NCBI RefSeq assembly: GCF_001269885.1
Contig: NZ_LHVH01000017.1
Coordinates: 186,001 to 250,000 of the forward strand
Length of the DNA: 64,000 bases
Source: Pseudomonas kilonensis
Lineage (GTDB): Bacteria; Pseudomonadota; Gammaproteobacteria; Pseudomonadales; Pseudomonadaceae
Direction: 5' to 3'
Position 1 is the first letter of the stretch, and each line of letters starts with the position of its first letter. The position numbers were made by a program, and so were the translations under genes. A model generated the notes under the pieces. That model searched no databases. It was not told where the DNA came from and saw only the letters and a list, made by a program, of their open reading frames with translations. Positions 45,162 to 54,390 of this stretch are shown here, piece after piece.

Positions 45162-46811
45162 ATGCTGACTACTAAAGCCGTGCGCCCCGAGTGGGTGACG
45201 CTGGCTGCCAGTGCCTTTTTATTAGTGGGCTTCAACATCGTGCTCTGGCAACACTTGCTGGCGATCACCACGGCTGACGCGCAGGGTCTACTGATGTGCG
45301 TGGCGTTTGGCCTGATGATTTTCTGCGCGTTCAACCTGGTGCTGACGCTCGTGGCTTTCCGTTCGCTGCTCAAGCCCGTGCTGATGCTGTTGTTCCTGAT
45401 CAGCGCTGGCGTGGCGTATTTCATGGCTCAATACGGCGTATTGATCGACGCTGGCATGTTGCGCAACTTTGCTGAAACCAATGCTACGGAAGTTCGTGAT
45501 CTGTTGTCGCTGAAGTTATTTGTTTATATCGGGTTGTTGGGTGCCTTGCCTTGCTGGTTATTGTTCAAGACACCGATCAACTACCGTCGCTGGCCCAAAG
45601 AATTATTAAGTAAGTTGTTGGTCGGCGTGGCCTCGGCGGCAGTGATTGGTATGGTCGCCTTGGTCAACTACCAAGGCCTGTCTTCATTGTTTCGCAACCA
45701 CCACGAGTTGCGCTTGATGGTCGTGCCGAGCAACTACATCGGTGCGTCGCTCGGCTATTTGCGTGAGCAGATCGCGTCGGCCAAGCAGCCGTTTATCACA
45801 CTGGGCGAGGACGCGAGTCGCAACCCCGCCTGGCAAACCCACGGACGCAAATCCCTGACCGTACTGGTGGTGGGCGAGAGTGCCCGGGCCGAGAACTTCG
45901 GCATCCTTGGTTATAACCGCGATACCACGCCGACACTGGACAAAGAGGCCGGCCTGATCGCCTTCACCGACGTGCATTCCTGCGGCACTGAAACCGCCGT
46001 GTCGGTGCCCTGCATGTTTTCCAACATGGGGCGCAAGAACTACGACGCCAGCATGGCCAGGAATGAAGAGGGTTTGCTGGATGTGCTCAAGCGCGCCGGG
46101 CTGGAGGTGATCTGGCGGGACAACCAGTCCGGCTGCAAGGGCACCTGTGATCGGGTCACGCTGCAGGATGTCAGCAATCTCAAGGATCCGGCCCTGTGTG
46201 CCAACAGTGAGTGCCGCGACGAGATCCTGCTCCAGGGGCTGCAGCATTTCATCGACACGCTCGACAAGGACACCGTGCTGGTGCTGCACCAGATGGGCAG
46301 CCACGGGCCGGAATATTTCAAGCGCTATCCCAAGGAATACGAGCATTTCACCCCGGTGTGCGAAAGCAACGCGCTGAACAATTGCAGCCGCGAGAGCATC
46401 GTCAACGGCTACGACAACACGCTGGTGTACACCGATCATGTGCTGTCGACCCTGATCGATCTGCTGCGGGCCAACCAGGACAAGGTCGACACGGCCATGC
46501 TGTATCTGTCGGACCATGGCGAGTCCCTGGGCGAATACAACCTGTTTCTCCATGGCACGCCCTACATGCTCGCCCCGGAGCAACAGAAGCACGTGGCGAT
46601 GCTGGCCTGGTTTTCCGACAGCTATCAGAAGTCTTTCTCGGTTGACACCCATTGCCTGCAACTGAGCCGGGAAAAGCCCTTGAGCCAGGACAACCTGTTT
46701 CACTCGATGCTCGGGCTGCTGGAAGTCAACAGCCACGTCTACAACCGGGACCTGGACCTGTTCGCCAACTGTCGCGGCGCGGTGATTGACGGTGTCCTGG
46801 CGCGGGAGTGA
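45162..46811 (+). CDS. eptA: Lipid A phosphoethanolamine transferase
   Basis: A 549-residue inner-membrane enzyme: about five N-terminal spans (to about residue 190), then a periplasmic sulfatase-fold domain. The nucleophile threonine segment S-C-G-T-E-T-A-V-S-V-P-C-M-F, the H-Q-M-G-S-H-G-P motif and the metal site S-D-H-G-E-S-L-G-E are all present. It adds phosphoethanolamine to lipid A and so raises resistance to cationic peptides such as polymyxin. The upstream 166 bases are AT-rich; no clear PmrA box was found. Confidence 0.94.
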   Translation: MLTTKAVRPEWVTLAASAFLLVGFNIVLWQHLLAITTADAQGLLMCVAFGLMIFCAFNLVLTLVAFRSLLKPVLMLLFLISAGVAYFMAQYGVLIDAGMLRNFAETNATEVRDLLSLKLFVYIGLLGALPCWLLFKTPINYRRWPKELLSKLLVGVASAAVIGMVALVNYQGLSSLFRNHHELRLMVVPSNYIGASLGYLREQIASAKQPFITLGEDASRNPAWQTHGRKSLTVLVVGESARAENFGILGYNRDTTPTLDKEAGLIAFTDVHSCGTETAVSVPCMFSNMGRKNYDASMARNEEGLLDVLKRAGLEVIWRDNQSGCKGTCDRVTLQDVSNLKDPALCANSECRDEILLQGLQHFIDTLDKDTVLVLHQMGSHGPEYFKRYPKEYEHFTPVCESNALNNCSRESIVNGYDNTLVYTDHVLSTLIDLLRANQDKVDTAMLYLSDHGESLGEYNLFLHGTPYMLAPEQQKHVAMLAWFSDSYQKSFSVDTHCLQLSREKPLSQDNLFHSMLGLLEVNSHVYNRDLDLFANCRGAVIDGVLARE

Positions 46812-46879
46812 TGGCGTGGACCTTTTTTTCACGCGAGGTTGTTTAACCTGTCATCCCATCTTTACCAAGAGCCGTTGGT

Positions 46880-47521
46880 ATGTCCGGGCTACCCCCATCC
46901 GCCGTCGAGCTTGAGTTCGCCAGGCAGCATGATCAGGAACATGCGCAGGTCTGCTGCCGGCCGGCGCCTCGACGCTTGCGCCTGGCGTTCTGGCGCGACG
47001 AGCAAATGGTGCGCAACGCCCTGAAGGTGGCGGGCGAGCCCGGGTTGGTGCTGGATGTGGCCTGTGGGGCGGGGCGGTTCTGGCCGGTGCTGGCCGAGCA
47101 TGCGAACCGGGTGATCCTGGCGGCGGACCCGTCGCCGGACATGCTCGAACATGCGCTCACCCACCATGGCGGCGCGTGGCTTCAACGGGTCAAGACTTTC
47201 CCGAGTTCGGCGTTCACGATCGGGCTGTCGGCGAACGCGGTGGATTGTATTTTCTGTTTGCAACTGTTTCGCCACGTCAGCGCCAGCGAGCATCGCCTGG
47301 CGTTGTTGCGTGAGTTCCATCGGGTCAGTCGCGACACGGTGATCGTTTCGGTGCATATCGAAGGACGCCTCAAGATCGGCCAGGCGCCGCAACGAAGCCT
47401 GGCCGACAAGGCCGATGTCGAAGCCGAGTTTCTTCAGGCCGGTTTCAGCATACTGTGGTATCAGGATTTCCTGCCCGGTTTTGCGCTGACGCGTGTTTAT
47501 GTATTACGTAAGACCGGTTAA
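46880..47521 (+). CDS. Class I SAM-dependent methyltransferase
   Basis: A 213-residue methyltransferase with the SAM-binding motif V-L-D-V-A-C-G-A-G-R-F at about residues 57-67 and the acidic D-P-S at about 83. The catalytic region is generic; the substrate is unknown. It follows eptA by 68 bases in the same direction, so co-expression is possible. Confidence 0.87.
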   Translation: MSGLPPSAVELEFARQHDQEHAQVCCRPAPRRLRLAFWRDEQMVRNALKVAGEPGLVLDVACGAGRFWPVLAEHANRVILAADPSPDMLEHALTHHGGAWLQRVKTFPSSAFTIGLSANAVDCIFCLQLFRHVSASEHRLALLREFHRVSRDTVIVSVHIEGRLKIGQAPQRSLADKADVEAEFLQAGFSILWYQDFLPGFALTRVYVLRKTG

Positions 47522-47642
47522 GTCCTGATGTAGGACTATTCTTGCTTTTTCGTAGGCGATTTCTCTTAGGCTACTGCTCTATGGATGCTCGCAATCGCCG
47601 GCGGCGATATATACTGCGCGCCATTCTTCAAGGGAGAGCCGT

Positions 47643-48776
47643 GTGGCCATCGATATTCACTGGATTCGCGACAACGATAGCCTCGGTCAGTTTTGCGCCG
47701 AGTGGCAGCAGTTGCCATTCGTCGCCCTCGACACCGAATTCATGCGGGTCGACACCTTTTACCCTATTGCTGGTTTATTGCAGATCGGCGACGGCAAGCG
47801 TGCCTACCTGATCGACCCCTTGACCATCGACAATTGGCAACCCTTGGCCGCACTGCTGGAAAACCCGGCGGTGCTCAAGGTGTTGCACGCCTGCAGCGAA
47901 GACCTTGAAGTGCTGTTGCGCCTGACTGGCAGCCTGCCTGCGCCGCTGTTCGATACTCAACTGGCCGCCGCCTACCTGAACCTGGGTTTCTCCATGGGCT
48001 ATTCGCGGCTGGTGCAGGAAGTGCTGGGTATCGAGTTGCCCAAGGGCGAGACCCGTTCCGACTGGTTGCAACGGCCCCTGTCCGAGACACAGATCAGCTA
48101 CGCGGCAGAGGATGCCGTGCACCTGGCAGAAGTTTTCGTACTGCTGCGCCCGAAGCTTTCCGATGAAAAATACCGCTGGGTCCTGGAGGACGGCGCCGAA
48201 CTGGTGGCCAACCTGCGTCGCGAAGTCGACCCGTACGAGGTCTATCGCGAGGCCAAGCTCGCCTGGAAACTGTCCCGCGCCCAATTGGCCGTGCTGCGCG
48301 AGCTGTGCGCCTGGCGCGAACACGAGGCGCGGGCCCGTGACCTGCCGCGCAATCGCATCATCCGCGAGCATTCGCTGTGGCCCCTGGCCCGCACCCAGCC
48401 GGATAACCTCGGCGCGCTGGCGAAGATCGAAGACATGCACCCGCGCACCGTGCGCCAGGACGGCCAGTTTCTGCTGGACCTGATCCAGCGCGCGGCGAGC
48501 GTGCCGCCCGAGCAATGGCCGCCGGCGGTGGCCGAGCCGTTGCCCATCGAGGCCGCGGCCCTGGTCAAGCGTCTGCGGGCGCTGGGGCAGGCAGAAGCCG
48601 AGCGCCTGGAAATTGCCCCGGAGCTGATGCTGCGCAAGAAAACCCTCGAAGCGCTGATCAAGAGCGGCTTCCCCGAGGGCCCTTACCAATTGCCTGATTC
48701 GCTGCGTGGCTGGCGCCGCGAATTGATGGGCCAGGCGCTGCTCGACAGCCTGGCCACTGTAGGAGAACAGCCTTGA
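47643..48776 (+). CDS. rnd: Ribonuclease D
   Basis: A 377-residue 3'-5' exoribonuclease involved in tRNA maturation. The DEDD exonuclease motifs are present: F-V-A-L-D-T-E-F (DxE), H-A-C-S-E-D-L-E and Y-A-A-E-D-A-V-H. An HRDC domain follows at about residues 210-290. It overlaps ycgL by four bases, as in other pseudomonads. Confidence 0.96.
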   Translation: MAIDIHWIRDNDSLGQFCAEWQQLPFVALDTEFMRVDTFYPIAGLLQIGDGKRAYLIDPLTIDNWQPLAALLENPAVLKVLHACSEDLEVLLRLTGSLPAPLFDTQLAAAYLNLGFSMGYSRLVQEVLGIELPKGETRSDWLQRPLSETQISYAAEDAVHLAEVFVLLRPKLSDEKYRWVLEDGAELVANLRREVDPYEVYREAKLAWKLSRAQLAVLRELCAWREHEARARDLPRNRIIREHSLWPLARTQPDNLGALAKIEDMHPRTVRQDGQFLLDLIQRAASVPPEQWPPAVAEPLPIEAAALVKRLRALGQAEAERLEIAPELMLRKKTLEALIKSGFPEGPYQLPDSLRGWRRELMGQALLDSLATVGEQP

Positions 48777-49066
48777 AACGTATCTGCTCCATCTACCGAA
48801 GCTCGAAGAAAAACGAGATGTATCTGTATGTGCTCAAGAGCGATGCCTTGGAGCGTGTACCTGAGCCGTTGATGGCCGCCTTTGGCAAGGCGATTCATGC
48901 CTTCGACCTGGTGCTGAGCCCCGAGCGGGCGCTGTCCCGGGAAGACATCAACAAAGTGCTGGAAAACCTCGACACCCAGGGCTATCACTTGCAAATGCCG
49001 CCGGCCGAAGATGAGTACATCGAGCATTTGCCTGAAGAGTTGCTACGCCGCAACGACCCGATCTGA
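48773..49066 (+). CDS. YcgL domain protein
   Basis: A 97-residue YcgL-family protein, start overlapping the rnd stop (ATGA type). The family motif [18 protein letters not shown] is present. Function is unknown. A hairpin at 49078-49095 follows. Confidence 0.9.
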   Translation: MKRICSIYRSSKKNEMYLYVLKSDALERVPEPLMAAFGKAIHAFDLVLSPERALSREDINKVLENLDTQGYHLQMPPAEDEYIEHLPEELLRRNDPI

Positions 49067-49077
49067 CGATTCCCTGG

Positions 49078-49098
49078 GCCCCCTGTCCTGGGGGCTCT
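49078..49098 (+). terminator. Hairpin after rnd-ycgL
   Basis: GCCCCC (49078-49083), loop TGTCCT, GGGGGC (49090-49095), then TCTTG. The T-run is short, so it may be a weak terminator. Confidence 0.55.
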
Positions 49099-49192
49099 TG
49101 AAACACACTGGAATAGTTTATTGGCGATGACCGCCTGGATGGAGCGACACTCTGTCGGCGGTTGTCCGCACTGTTTTTGAAAGGTTTGATTC

Positions 49193-50125
49193 ATGCGCGT
49201 TCTGATTGCCGAACACGACCACCCGGTGTACGCCCAGCTTTTGCGTCAGGCGGCACCCGATATTGAAGTGCTGACCAGCGGCGACTCAGCCGAACTGTCG
49301 CGCCTGGCCACCGATTGCCCGGTCTGGCTCGGTCAGCCTGATCTGCTGGCCACCCTGTTGCGTCAAGGCCATAGACCCAGCTGGCTGCAATCGACTTGGG
49401 CGGGCATCACGCCGTTGCTGGCCGAGGGCTTGACGCGCAATTACCGTCTGACCCGTGCGGTGGGCATTTTCGGCCAGGTGATGGCTGAATACGTGCTGAC
49501 CTACATGCTCGGCCATGAGCGTGAGGTGCTGGCACGCTTGGTCAGCCAGGTCGAGCGCAAGTGGGACAACCGCCAGGGGCAAGGCCTGGCCGGGCGCAAG
49601 GTGTTGATCGTCGGGACCGGTGACATTGGCCAGCGTGTGGCGCAGTTCCTCGTGCCATTTGGTGTGCAGCTGTATGGCGTGGCCCGCGAGGCGCGGGCAT
49701 TGGCGCCGTTCCTCGAGGTCGGGGCGCTGAAGGATCTGCCGCGCCTGGTGGGCGAGGCGGATTACGTGATCAATTTGCTGCCCAACACCCCCGATACCCA
49801 TGATGTGTACGACGCGGCGCTGTTCAAGCAATTCAAGCCGACCGGGTTGTTCATCAACGTCGGTCGCGGCGTAGCGGTGGTGGATGCGGACCTGGTGCAG
49901 GCCCTGAAGGACGGGCACCTGGCCGGTGCGGTGATCGACGTCTGCCGCCAGGAGCCGCTGCCGCAGCGCCACCCCTTCTGGACCGCCTGGGGCCTGCTGC
50001 TGACCGGCCACAGCTCGGCACCGACCTCGCCACCGATGATGGTGCAGCTGTTCCTGGAAAACCTGCGGGCCTACCAGGCGGGCGAAGCACTGCGCGGGGA
50101 AGTGGACTTCACCCGGGGCTACTGA
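49193..50125 (+). CDS. D-2-hydroxyacid dehydrogenase
   Basis: A 310-residue NAD(P)-dependent D-isomer hydroxyacid dehydrogenase of the GhrA-like branch. The nucleotide motif G-T-G-D-I-G-Q is at about residues 140-146; the catalytic Arg lies in V-G-R-G-V-A and the acid E in D-V-C-R-Q-E-P-L. The histidine region reads T-G-H-S-S-A-P-T-S-P. Substrate probably glyoxylate/hydroxypyruvate or another 2-keto acid. Confidence 0.9.
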   Translation: MRVLIAEHDHPVYAQLLRQAAPDIEVLTSGDSAELSRLATDCPVWLGQPDLLATLLRQGHRPSWLQSTWAGITPLLAEGLTRNYRLTRAVGIFGQVMAEYVLTYMLGHEREVLARLVSQVERKWDNRQGQGLAGRKVLIVGTGDIGQRVAQFLVPFGVQLYGVAREARALAPFLEVGALKDLPRLVGEADYVINLLPNTPDTHDVYDAALFKQFKPTGLFINVGRGVAVVDADLVQALKDGHLAGAVIDVCRQEPLPQRHPFWTAWGLLLTGHSSAPTSPPMMVQLFLENLRAYQAGEALRGEVDFTRGY

Positions 50126-50143
50126 AGCTAACCCCTATCGAAC

Positions 50144-50233
50144 TGTGGGAGCGGGCTTGCTCGCGAAGGCGGCGTTTCAGCCAACATAATCGTTAACTGA
50201 CACACCGCTTTCGCGAGCAAGCCCGCTCCCACA
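50144..50233. repeat. REPIN (GAGCGGGCTTGCTCGCGAA subclass)
   Basis: 90 bases, arms TGTGGGAGCGGGCTTGCTCG and CGAGCAAGCCCGCTCCCACA, between the convergent dehydrogenase and nitroreductase genes. Confidence 0.94.
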
Positions 50234-50254
50234 GGGGAATCTTCAGTGGTTGGG

Positions 50255-50848
50255 TTACAGGGTGAAATCGCCTTCTGCCACCAGTTCGCTCAACGGCCGG
50301 CGCGGGCTTGGGGTTTCGCGGGCCTGGAGGTACTCGGCCAGTGTCGATTTGTCCCCCAGCTTGCCAATCGCCACGGCGGCGTGCAGGGCGTAGCCTTCCG
50401 GGATCTTCAGTTCCTTGCGGGTCAGTTCCTGGTCGAAACCGGCCATACCGTGGGTATGCCAGCCGCTGAGGCTGGCTTGCAGCGCCAGGTGGCCCCAGGC
50501 CGCACCCGTATCGAAGGTGTGGGACTGCGCTGGGGTTTCTTCGGTGGCGCCGGGCACGGCGAAGGTGGTTTTCGAAACAATGATCACCAGTGCCGAGGCG
50601 TGTTGGGCCCAACCGCGGTTGAATTCATTGAGCAGACCCAGGAAACGCTCCCAATTCGGCGTGTCGCGGCGCGCATACAGAAAACGCCACGGCTGGGAGT
50701 TGTACGCCGACGGCGCCCAGCGTGCAGCTTCGAAGAAGCCCAGCAGGGTTTCTTCGGCAAGGGTCTCGCCGGTAAAGGCACGGGGCGACCAGCGCTCGAT
50801 GAATTGAGGGTGAATCGCGTAATCGGCAATGCGGGGATTGGCACTCAT
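50255..50848 (-). CDS. Nitroreductase family protein
   Basis: A 197-residue FMN-dependent nitroreductase-fold enzyme. The N-terminal R-W-S-P-R-A-F and W-A-P-S-A-Y-N-S-Q-P-W-R FMN-binding segments and the late P-E-G-Y-A-L-H-A-A-V-A-I-G region are typical. Physiological substrate unknown; such enzymes reduce quinones, nitro compounds or other small electrophiles. Confidence 0.9.
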   Translation of the reverse strand: MSANPRIADYAIHPQFIERWSPRAFTGETLAEETLLGFFEAARWAPSAYNSQPWRFLYARRDTPNWERFLGLLNEFNRGWAQHASALVIIVSKTTFAVPGATEETPAQSHTFDTGAAWGHLALQASLSGWHTHGMAGFDQELTRKELKIPEGYALHAAVAIGKLGDKSTLAEYLQARETPSPRRPLSELVAEGDFTL

Positions 50849-51008
50849 GGGCTTACCTGGGTGGGGTTTGGAAAGTCAATGAAACAACCTACGTCCCGCC
50901 GCCCGGCCTGACAAGTCCCGGCCTACCGACAGTCGCCAATGCTTGGCCTGAAGAGGCCCGGGCACTAGACTGTCGGCCTTTTCACCACCTGATGTTGATG
51001 CTTGAGCC

Positions 51009-51458
51009 ATGGCCGCCAAAGTCGAACCGTTCTGGAAACGCAAAACCCTCGATCAGCTCGACCTGCAGGAGTGGGAATCGCTGTGCGATGGCTGTGGCCT
51101 GTGCTGCCTGCAAAAGCTCGAAGACGAAGACGACAACAGCGTCTACTACACACGTATCGCCTGCAAACTGCTGGACCTGAAAACCTGCCAGTGCACCGAC
51201 TATCCCAACCGCCGCGATTTTGTCCCCGATTGCATCCAGCTCACGCCGGGCAAGGCCGATGAGTTCAAGTGGCTGCCGCCGACATGCGGTTATCGGCTGG
51301 TCAGCGAGGGTAAGGACTTGCCGTTGTGGCACCACTTGGTCTGCGGTGATCGCGATGCCGTGCACCACGAACGTATTTCCCAGTCCGGGCGCATGCTGGC
51401 CGAAGGCAGCGTGCCGGAAGACGATTGGGAAGATCATCTGATTTTCCGCGCCGGCTGA
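51009..51458 (+). CDS. YcgN family cysteine-cluster protein
   Basis: A 149-residue UPF0260/YcgN protein. The motif C-D-G-C-G-L-C-C is at about residues 28-35, with further cysteines at about 56 and 63 ([12 protein letters not shown]) that could bind a metal or Fe-S cluster. Function is unknown; it neighbours rnd-ycgL in many gammaproteobacteria. Confidence 0.91.
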   Translation: MAAKVEPFWKRKTLDQLDLQEWESLCDGCGLCCLQKLEDEDDNSVYYTRIACKLLDLKTCQCTDYPNRRDFVPDCIQLTPGKADEFKWLPPTCGYRLVSEGKDLPLWHHLVCGDRDAVHHERISQSGRMLAEGSVPEDDWEDHLIFRAG

Positions 51459-51490
51459 ACCGCCGGGCGGCGCACCACCAGGGAGACCCC

Positions 51491-52720
51491 ATGGCTGCAG
51501 GATTGAAACGGATGCTGGCGGCGGGGCTGCTGGCGGTGTGCGCGCCGCTGTGGGCGGCGCAGAAAGTCGATCTGGATTATCACGTGCACCTGTTGCCCCA
51601 GAGCGATCAGGCCGAGGTGCGCCTGACCCTGGCCCGTGGTTCTGCGGTGCGCAGCCTGGATTTCGACCTCGGCGACGGCAGTCGCTACAGCGATTTCAAG
51701 GCCGACGGTCAATGGCAACTCACTCCCGGCAAGGAGGCGCGAGGTGTCTGGCGCCCGGCCGCCGACAAGGCCAGCCTGAGCTACCGCGTACGCATCAGCC
51801 ATGCGCGCAAGAACGCCACCTTCGAAACCCGCATGACCCCGACATGGGCGTTGCTGCGCGGCGACGACCTGGTGCCGTCGGCCACGCTCGACCAGCAGGA
51901 CGGCGTCGAACTGGTGGCCCGTCTTGAGGTTGAATTGCCCGACGGCTGGAAAAGCATCGAGACCCCCTGGCCGCGCATCGGCAAGCAACGCTTTCGCATC
52001 GACAATCCCTCGCGCCTGTTCGACCGCCCCACGGGCTGGATGCTCGCCGGCAAACTGGGCAGCCGCCGCACACGCCTGGGCGAAACTGAAGTGACGGTGG
52101 CCTCGCCCCAGGGCCAGGGCATGCGCCGGATGGATGTGCTGACATTGCTGACGTTCGTCTGGCCGCAGGTGCAAGCGCTGGTGCCGCGTCATCCGGCCAA
52201 GTTGCTGATTGTCGGCGCCGGTGACCCGTTGTGGCGTGGCGCCGAGGCCGGTCATGACTCGATCTACCTGCACAGCCGTCCGCCGCTGGTCAGCGAGCGG
52301 GGCAGTAGCCCGTTGTTGCGGGAGTTGGTGCAGGCGCTGGCCCGGGTCAATGATCATGATCGCAGCGACTGGATCAGCGAGGGGCTGACCGAGTACTACG
52401 CCATCGAACTGCTGCGCCGCGCCGGCGGCCTGAGTGATGAGCGCTATCAGACCTTGAACGACCGGCTCGCCCGCGACAGCAAGGGCATCACCACCTTGCG
52501 CGGCGAACAGATCAGCTCGGCGGCGGTGGCCAAGGCGGTGTTGCTGTTGCAGGAGCTGGACCGCGAGATTCGCCTGAAAACCCGTAACAAGCGTTCGCTG
52601 GATGATGTGTTGCAGGCGGCGATGCGACTGGAGACAGTGGATACCGAGGAGTTTGTGCAACTCAGTGAAAGTGTCCTGGGTGGGGCTTCTACTGTGCTCG
52701 ATAGCCGGTTACTTCAGTAA
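51491..52720 (+). CDS. Periplasmic M61-like protein, zinc motif apparently lost
   Basis: A 409-residue secreted protein: signal peptide (M-A-A-G-L-K-R-M-L-A to about W-A-A/Q), a beta-rich N-terminal half and a helical C-terminal half. The W-I-S-E-G-L-T-E-Y-Y-A segment (E297) resembles the glutamate helix of M1/M61 gluzincin peptidases. Where HEXXH would be expected, the sequence reads R277-E-L-V-Q281, so both zinc histidines are gone. If related, it is probably an inactive pseudo-peptidase. The assignment rests on pattern only; no database comparison was possible. It lies 32 bases after the YcgN gene. Confidence 0.6.
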   Translation: MAAGLKRMLAAGLLAVCAPLWAAQKVDLDYHVHLLPQSDQAEVRLTLARGSAVRSLDFDLGDGSRYSDFKADGQWQLTPGKEARGVWRPAADKASLSYRVRISHARKNATFETRMTPTWALLRGDDLVPSATLDQQDGVELVARLEVELPDGWKSIETPWPRIGKQRFRIDNPSRLFDRPTGWMLAGKLGSRRTRLGETEVTVASPQGQGMRRMDVLTLLTFVWPQVQALVPRHPAKLLIVGAGDPLWRGAEAGHDSIYLHSRPPLVSERGSSPLLRELVQALARVNDHDRSDWISEGLTEYYAIELLRRAGGLSDERYQTLNDRLARDSKGITTLRGEQISSAAVAKAVLLLQELDREIRLKTRNKRSLDDVLQAAMRLETVDTEEFVQLSESVLGGASTVLDSRLLQ

Positions 52721-52722
52721 TA

Positions 52723-52797
52723 CCGCTATCGCGGGCAAGCCTTGCTCCCACAGGTATTGCATCGTATCTGTGGGAGCAAGGCTTGCCCGCGATGAGG
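52723..52797. repeat. Outward-facing REP pair (GCCCGCGAT subclass)
   Basis: Reverse arm CGGGCAAGCCTTGCTCCCACA (52723-52752, shown in part) and forward arm TGTGGGAGCAAGGCTTGCCC (52769-52797). As at 30465-30541, the TGTGGGAG ends face each other. It lies between the M61-like gene and the minus-strand DUF2892-like gene. Confidence 0.87.
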
Positions 52798-52818
52798 CCA
52801 TCAGCGGCACTGCAAAAA

Positions 52819-53196
52819 TCAGAGCCCAACTTTGGGCGAATCCAACGAATCATTCCCCGTCACCGTAGCCGTGCCGGTCGCCGCCTCGGCATTGGCTTTC
52901 AAGCGGCTCAGTTCGTCACCGGCCTGCTCGATGCGGGCGCGGGCGCTGTTCAGGTTCTGGCGATTCTTTTCCAGCAGGCTCTTGGCCGAACAATGCCCGG
53001 TGATCCCCCGTGCCAGCGCCATGCCGCCGATCGCCAGTTGAGCCAGGCCGACCACACCGCCACGGCGCAAACCCTTGCCCATCATCAGCACACCGCCGGC
53101 CAGTGAGCCAATGCGTTCCCAACCCTGCACGTTTTGTGGTGGATGGGATTGGAAAGGGGTGGTCTCAATCGGCTCGAACGGATTGTTATCGCTCAT
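52819..53196 (-). CDS. DUF2892/YgaP-like membrane protein
   Basis: A 125-residue protein with a central DUF2892-type hydrophobic region (about residues 28-70: E-R-I-G-S-L-A-G-G-V ... R-G-I-T-G-H-C) and a charged C-terminal helix. In YgaP this domain anchors a rhodanese; here no rhodanese is attached. Function is unknown. Confidence 0.75.
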   Translation of the reverse strand: MSDNNPFEPIETTPFQSHPPQNVQGWERIGSLAGGVLMMGKGLRRGGVVGLAQLAIGGMALARGITGHCSAKSLLEKNRQNLNSARARIEQAGDELSRLKANAEAATGTATVTGNDSLDSPKVGL

Positions 53197-53273
53197 GATC
53201 TGTCTCCAGTGTGGGGATTGGTATAAAGCTGACTGCCCGAGCGCTTGCCTTGTTCAATCCAATTGCGCACCGA

Positions 53274-53744
53274 TCAGCGGAATTGCGGCCCTGAGCGGGT
53301 GTTGTTGCCTTTGGCCATGCGGTCATACAGCACGACGTTGACGGTGGCGGCCAGGTTCATGCAACCGGTGGTGGGGATGTACACCACGTCCTCACACCAG
53401 TCGCGAATGTCCTTGTCGAGCGAGCCGTCTTCCGGGCCGAAGATATACAGCGCCCGGTCCGGGTGGGTGTATTCGGGCAGCGGGCGAGCACCTTCCACCA
53501 GTTCCACGGCCACCGGCACACAGCCCAGGGGCAGGATTTTCTTCAGGTCGTCGATACCGATCAGCGGGATGTCGTAGTGGACTTTCTTGGTGTCGGTGAC
53601 GAAGTCGGCGGCACGCTCATAGCGCTTGCCGGTGTAGAACACCGACGCCACGCCGTAGCAGCCGGCGGCACGCATGACCGAACCGACGTTTTCCGGTGAC
53701 TTGGGGTTGAACAGACCGATGCAGCTATAGCGTTTGTTGGCCAC
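53274..53744 (-). CDS. SpoU/TrmH family RNA 2'-O-methyltransferase
   Basis: A 156-residue SPOUT methyltransferase domain with no accessory domain. The motifs S-P-E-N-V-G-S-V-M-R-A, F-G-P-E-D-G-S-L and I-P-T-T-G-C-M-N-L-A (the knot) are clear. By length it resembles TrmL-like enzymes acting on tRNA, but the target cannot be fixed from sequence alone. Confidence 0.9.
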   Translation of the reverse strand: MANKRYSCIGLFNPKSPENVGSVMRAAGCYGVASVFYTGKRYERAADFVTDTKKVHYDIPLIGIDDLKKILPLGCVPVAVELVEGARPLPEYTHPDRALYIFGPEDGSLDKDIRDWCEDVVYIPTTGCMNLAATVNVVLYDRMAKGNNTRSGPQFR

Positions 53745-53834
53745 GGGCGGGGTGCCTTTGGGGAAAAGGCGCGATTATACGGGGAATGGGGGAGGGTGGT
53801 CAGGTTCGAGATGTGTGGTGTTTGTTTGATCGCC

Positions 53835-53858
53835 ATCGCGAGCAAGCTCGCTCCCACA
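53835..53858. repeat. Single REP
   Basis: One reverse REP arm (GAGCAAGCTCGCTCCCACA) between the methyltransferase gene and the DUF2790 gene. No partner arm within 100 bases. Confidence 0.85.
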
Positions 53859-53985
53859 TTGGACTTGTGGGGGCTGATGGTCGGTTACCTGTTCACGAAC
53901 CTGACCAATCGGTAACGTCCCCGCCAGCGTCGTGAAAGGCACCAGTCGTTATGGTTTGCCTGACAAATGACTGCCGGAGTTCCTC

Positions 53986-54318
53986 ATGAAGACCCTTGAT
54001 GCCTTGCTCGCCGTTTCGATCCTGTCCCTTTCTTCCCTTGCCTTGGCGGAAGGCGGAGGTGACCGGGTTTATGGCCAGATGATCCAGAACAATCAACAAG
54101 CCATGGCGCGATACGCCGCCGAAAACGGCAAAGCTGTCGCCGAAATCGTTCATTACGAATACGGCATGAAACTCGATGTAAAAAAAGTGGTGGGCATTAC
54201 ACCGGCCAATAAAAGCTGTGGTGTCGGGCCGTCGCGCATGACTTACGAAGACTCGAACGGCAAGCTCAAAACCGTGGAATATAGACTCCTGGGTGATAAC
54301 TGTCCGAATGGCGGCTGA
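53986..54318 (+). CDS. DUF2790 periplasmic protein
   Basis: A 110-residue secreted protein: signal peptide to about L-A-L-A/E, then a DUF2790 domain with the family core Y-G-M-K-L-D-V-K-K-V-V and C-G-V-G-P-S-R-M-T-Y. Two cysteines (in S-C-G-V and D-N-C) probably form a disulfide. It lies directly before a copper-type ATPase operon on the other strand; proteins of this family are often near metal-response genes, but a copper role is inferred only. Terminator at 54357. Confidence 0.82.
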   Translation: MKTLDALLAVSILSLSSLALAEGGGDRVYGQMIQNNQQAMARYAAENGKAVAEIVHYEYGMKLDVKKVVGITPANKSCGVGPSRMTYEDSNGKLKTVEYRLLGDNCPNGG

Positions 54319-54356
54319 TTACCGTCTCGTTTGTTCTCCTTTGGTTTTGAGACGGT

Positions 54357-54383
54357 CAGGCGCCCTGGTGGCGCCTGTTTTTT
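54357..54383 (+). terminator. Terminator of the DUF2790 gene
   Basis: CAGGCGCC (54357-54364), loop CTGGT, GGCGCCTG (54370-54377), T6. The minus strand lacks a T-run, so it serves the DUF2790 gene only. Confidence 0.93.
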
Positions 54384-54390
54384 GCGCGGA

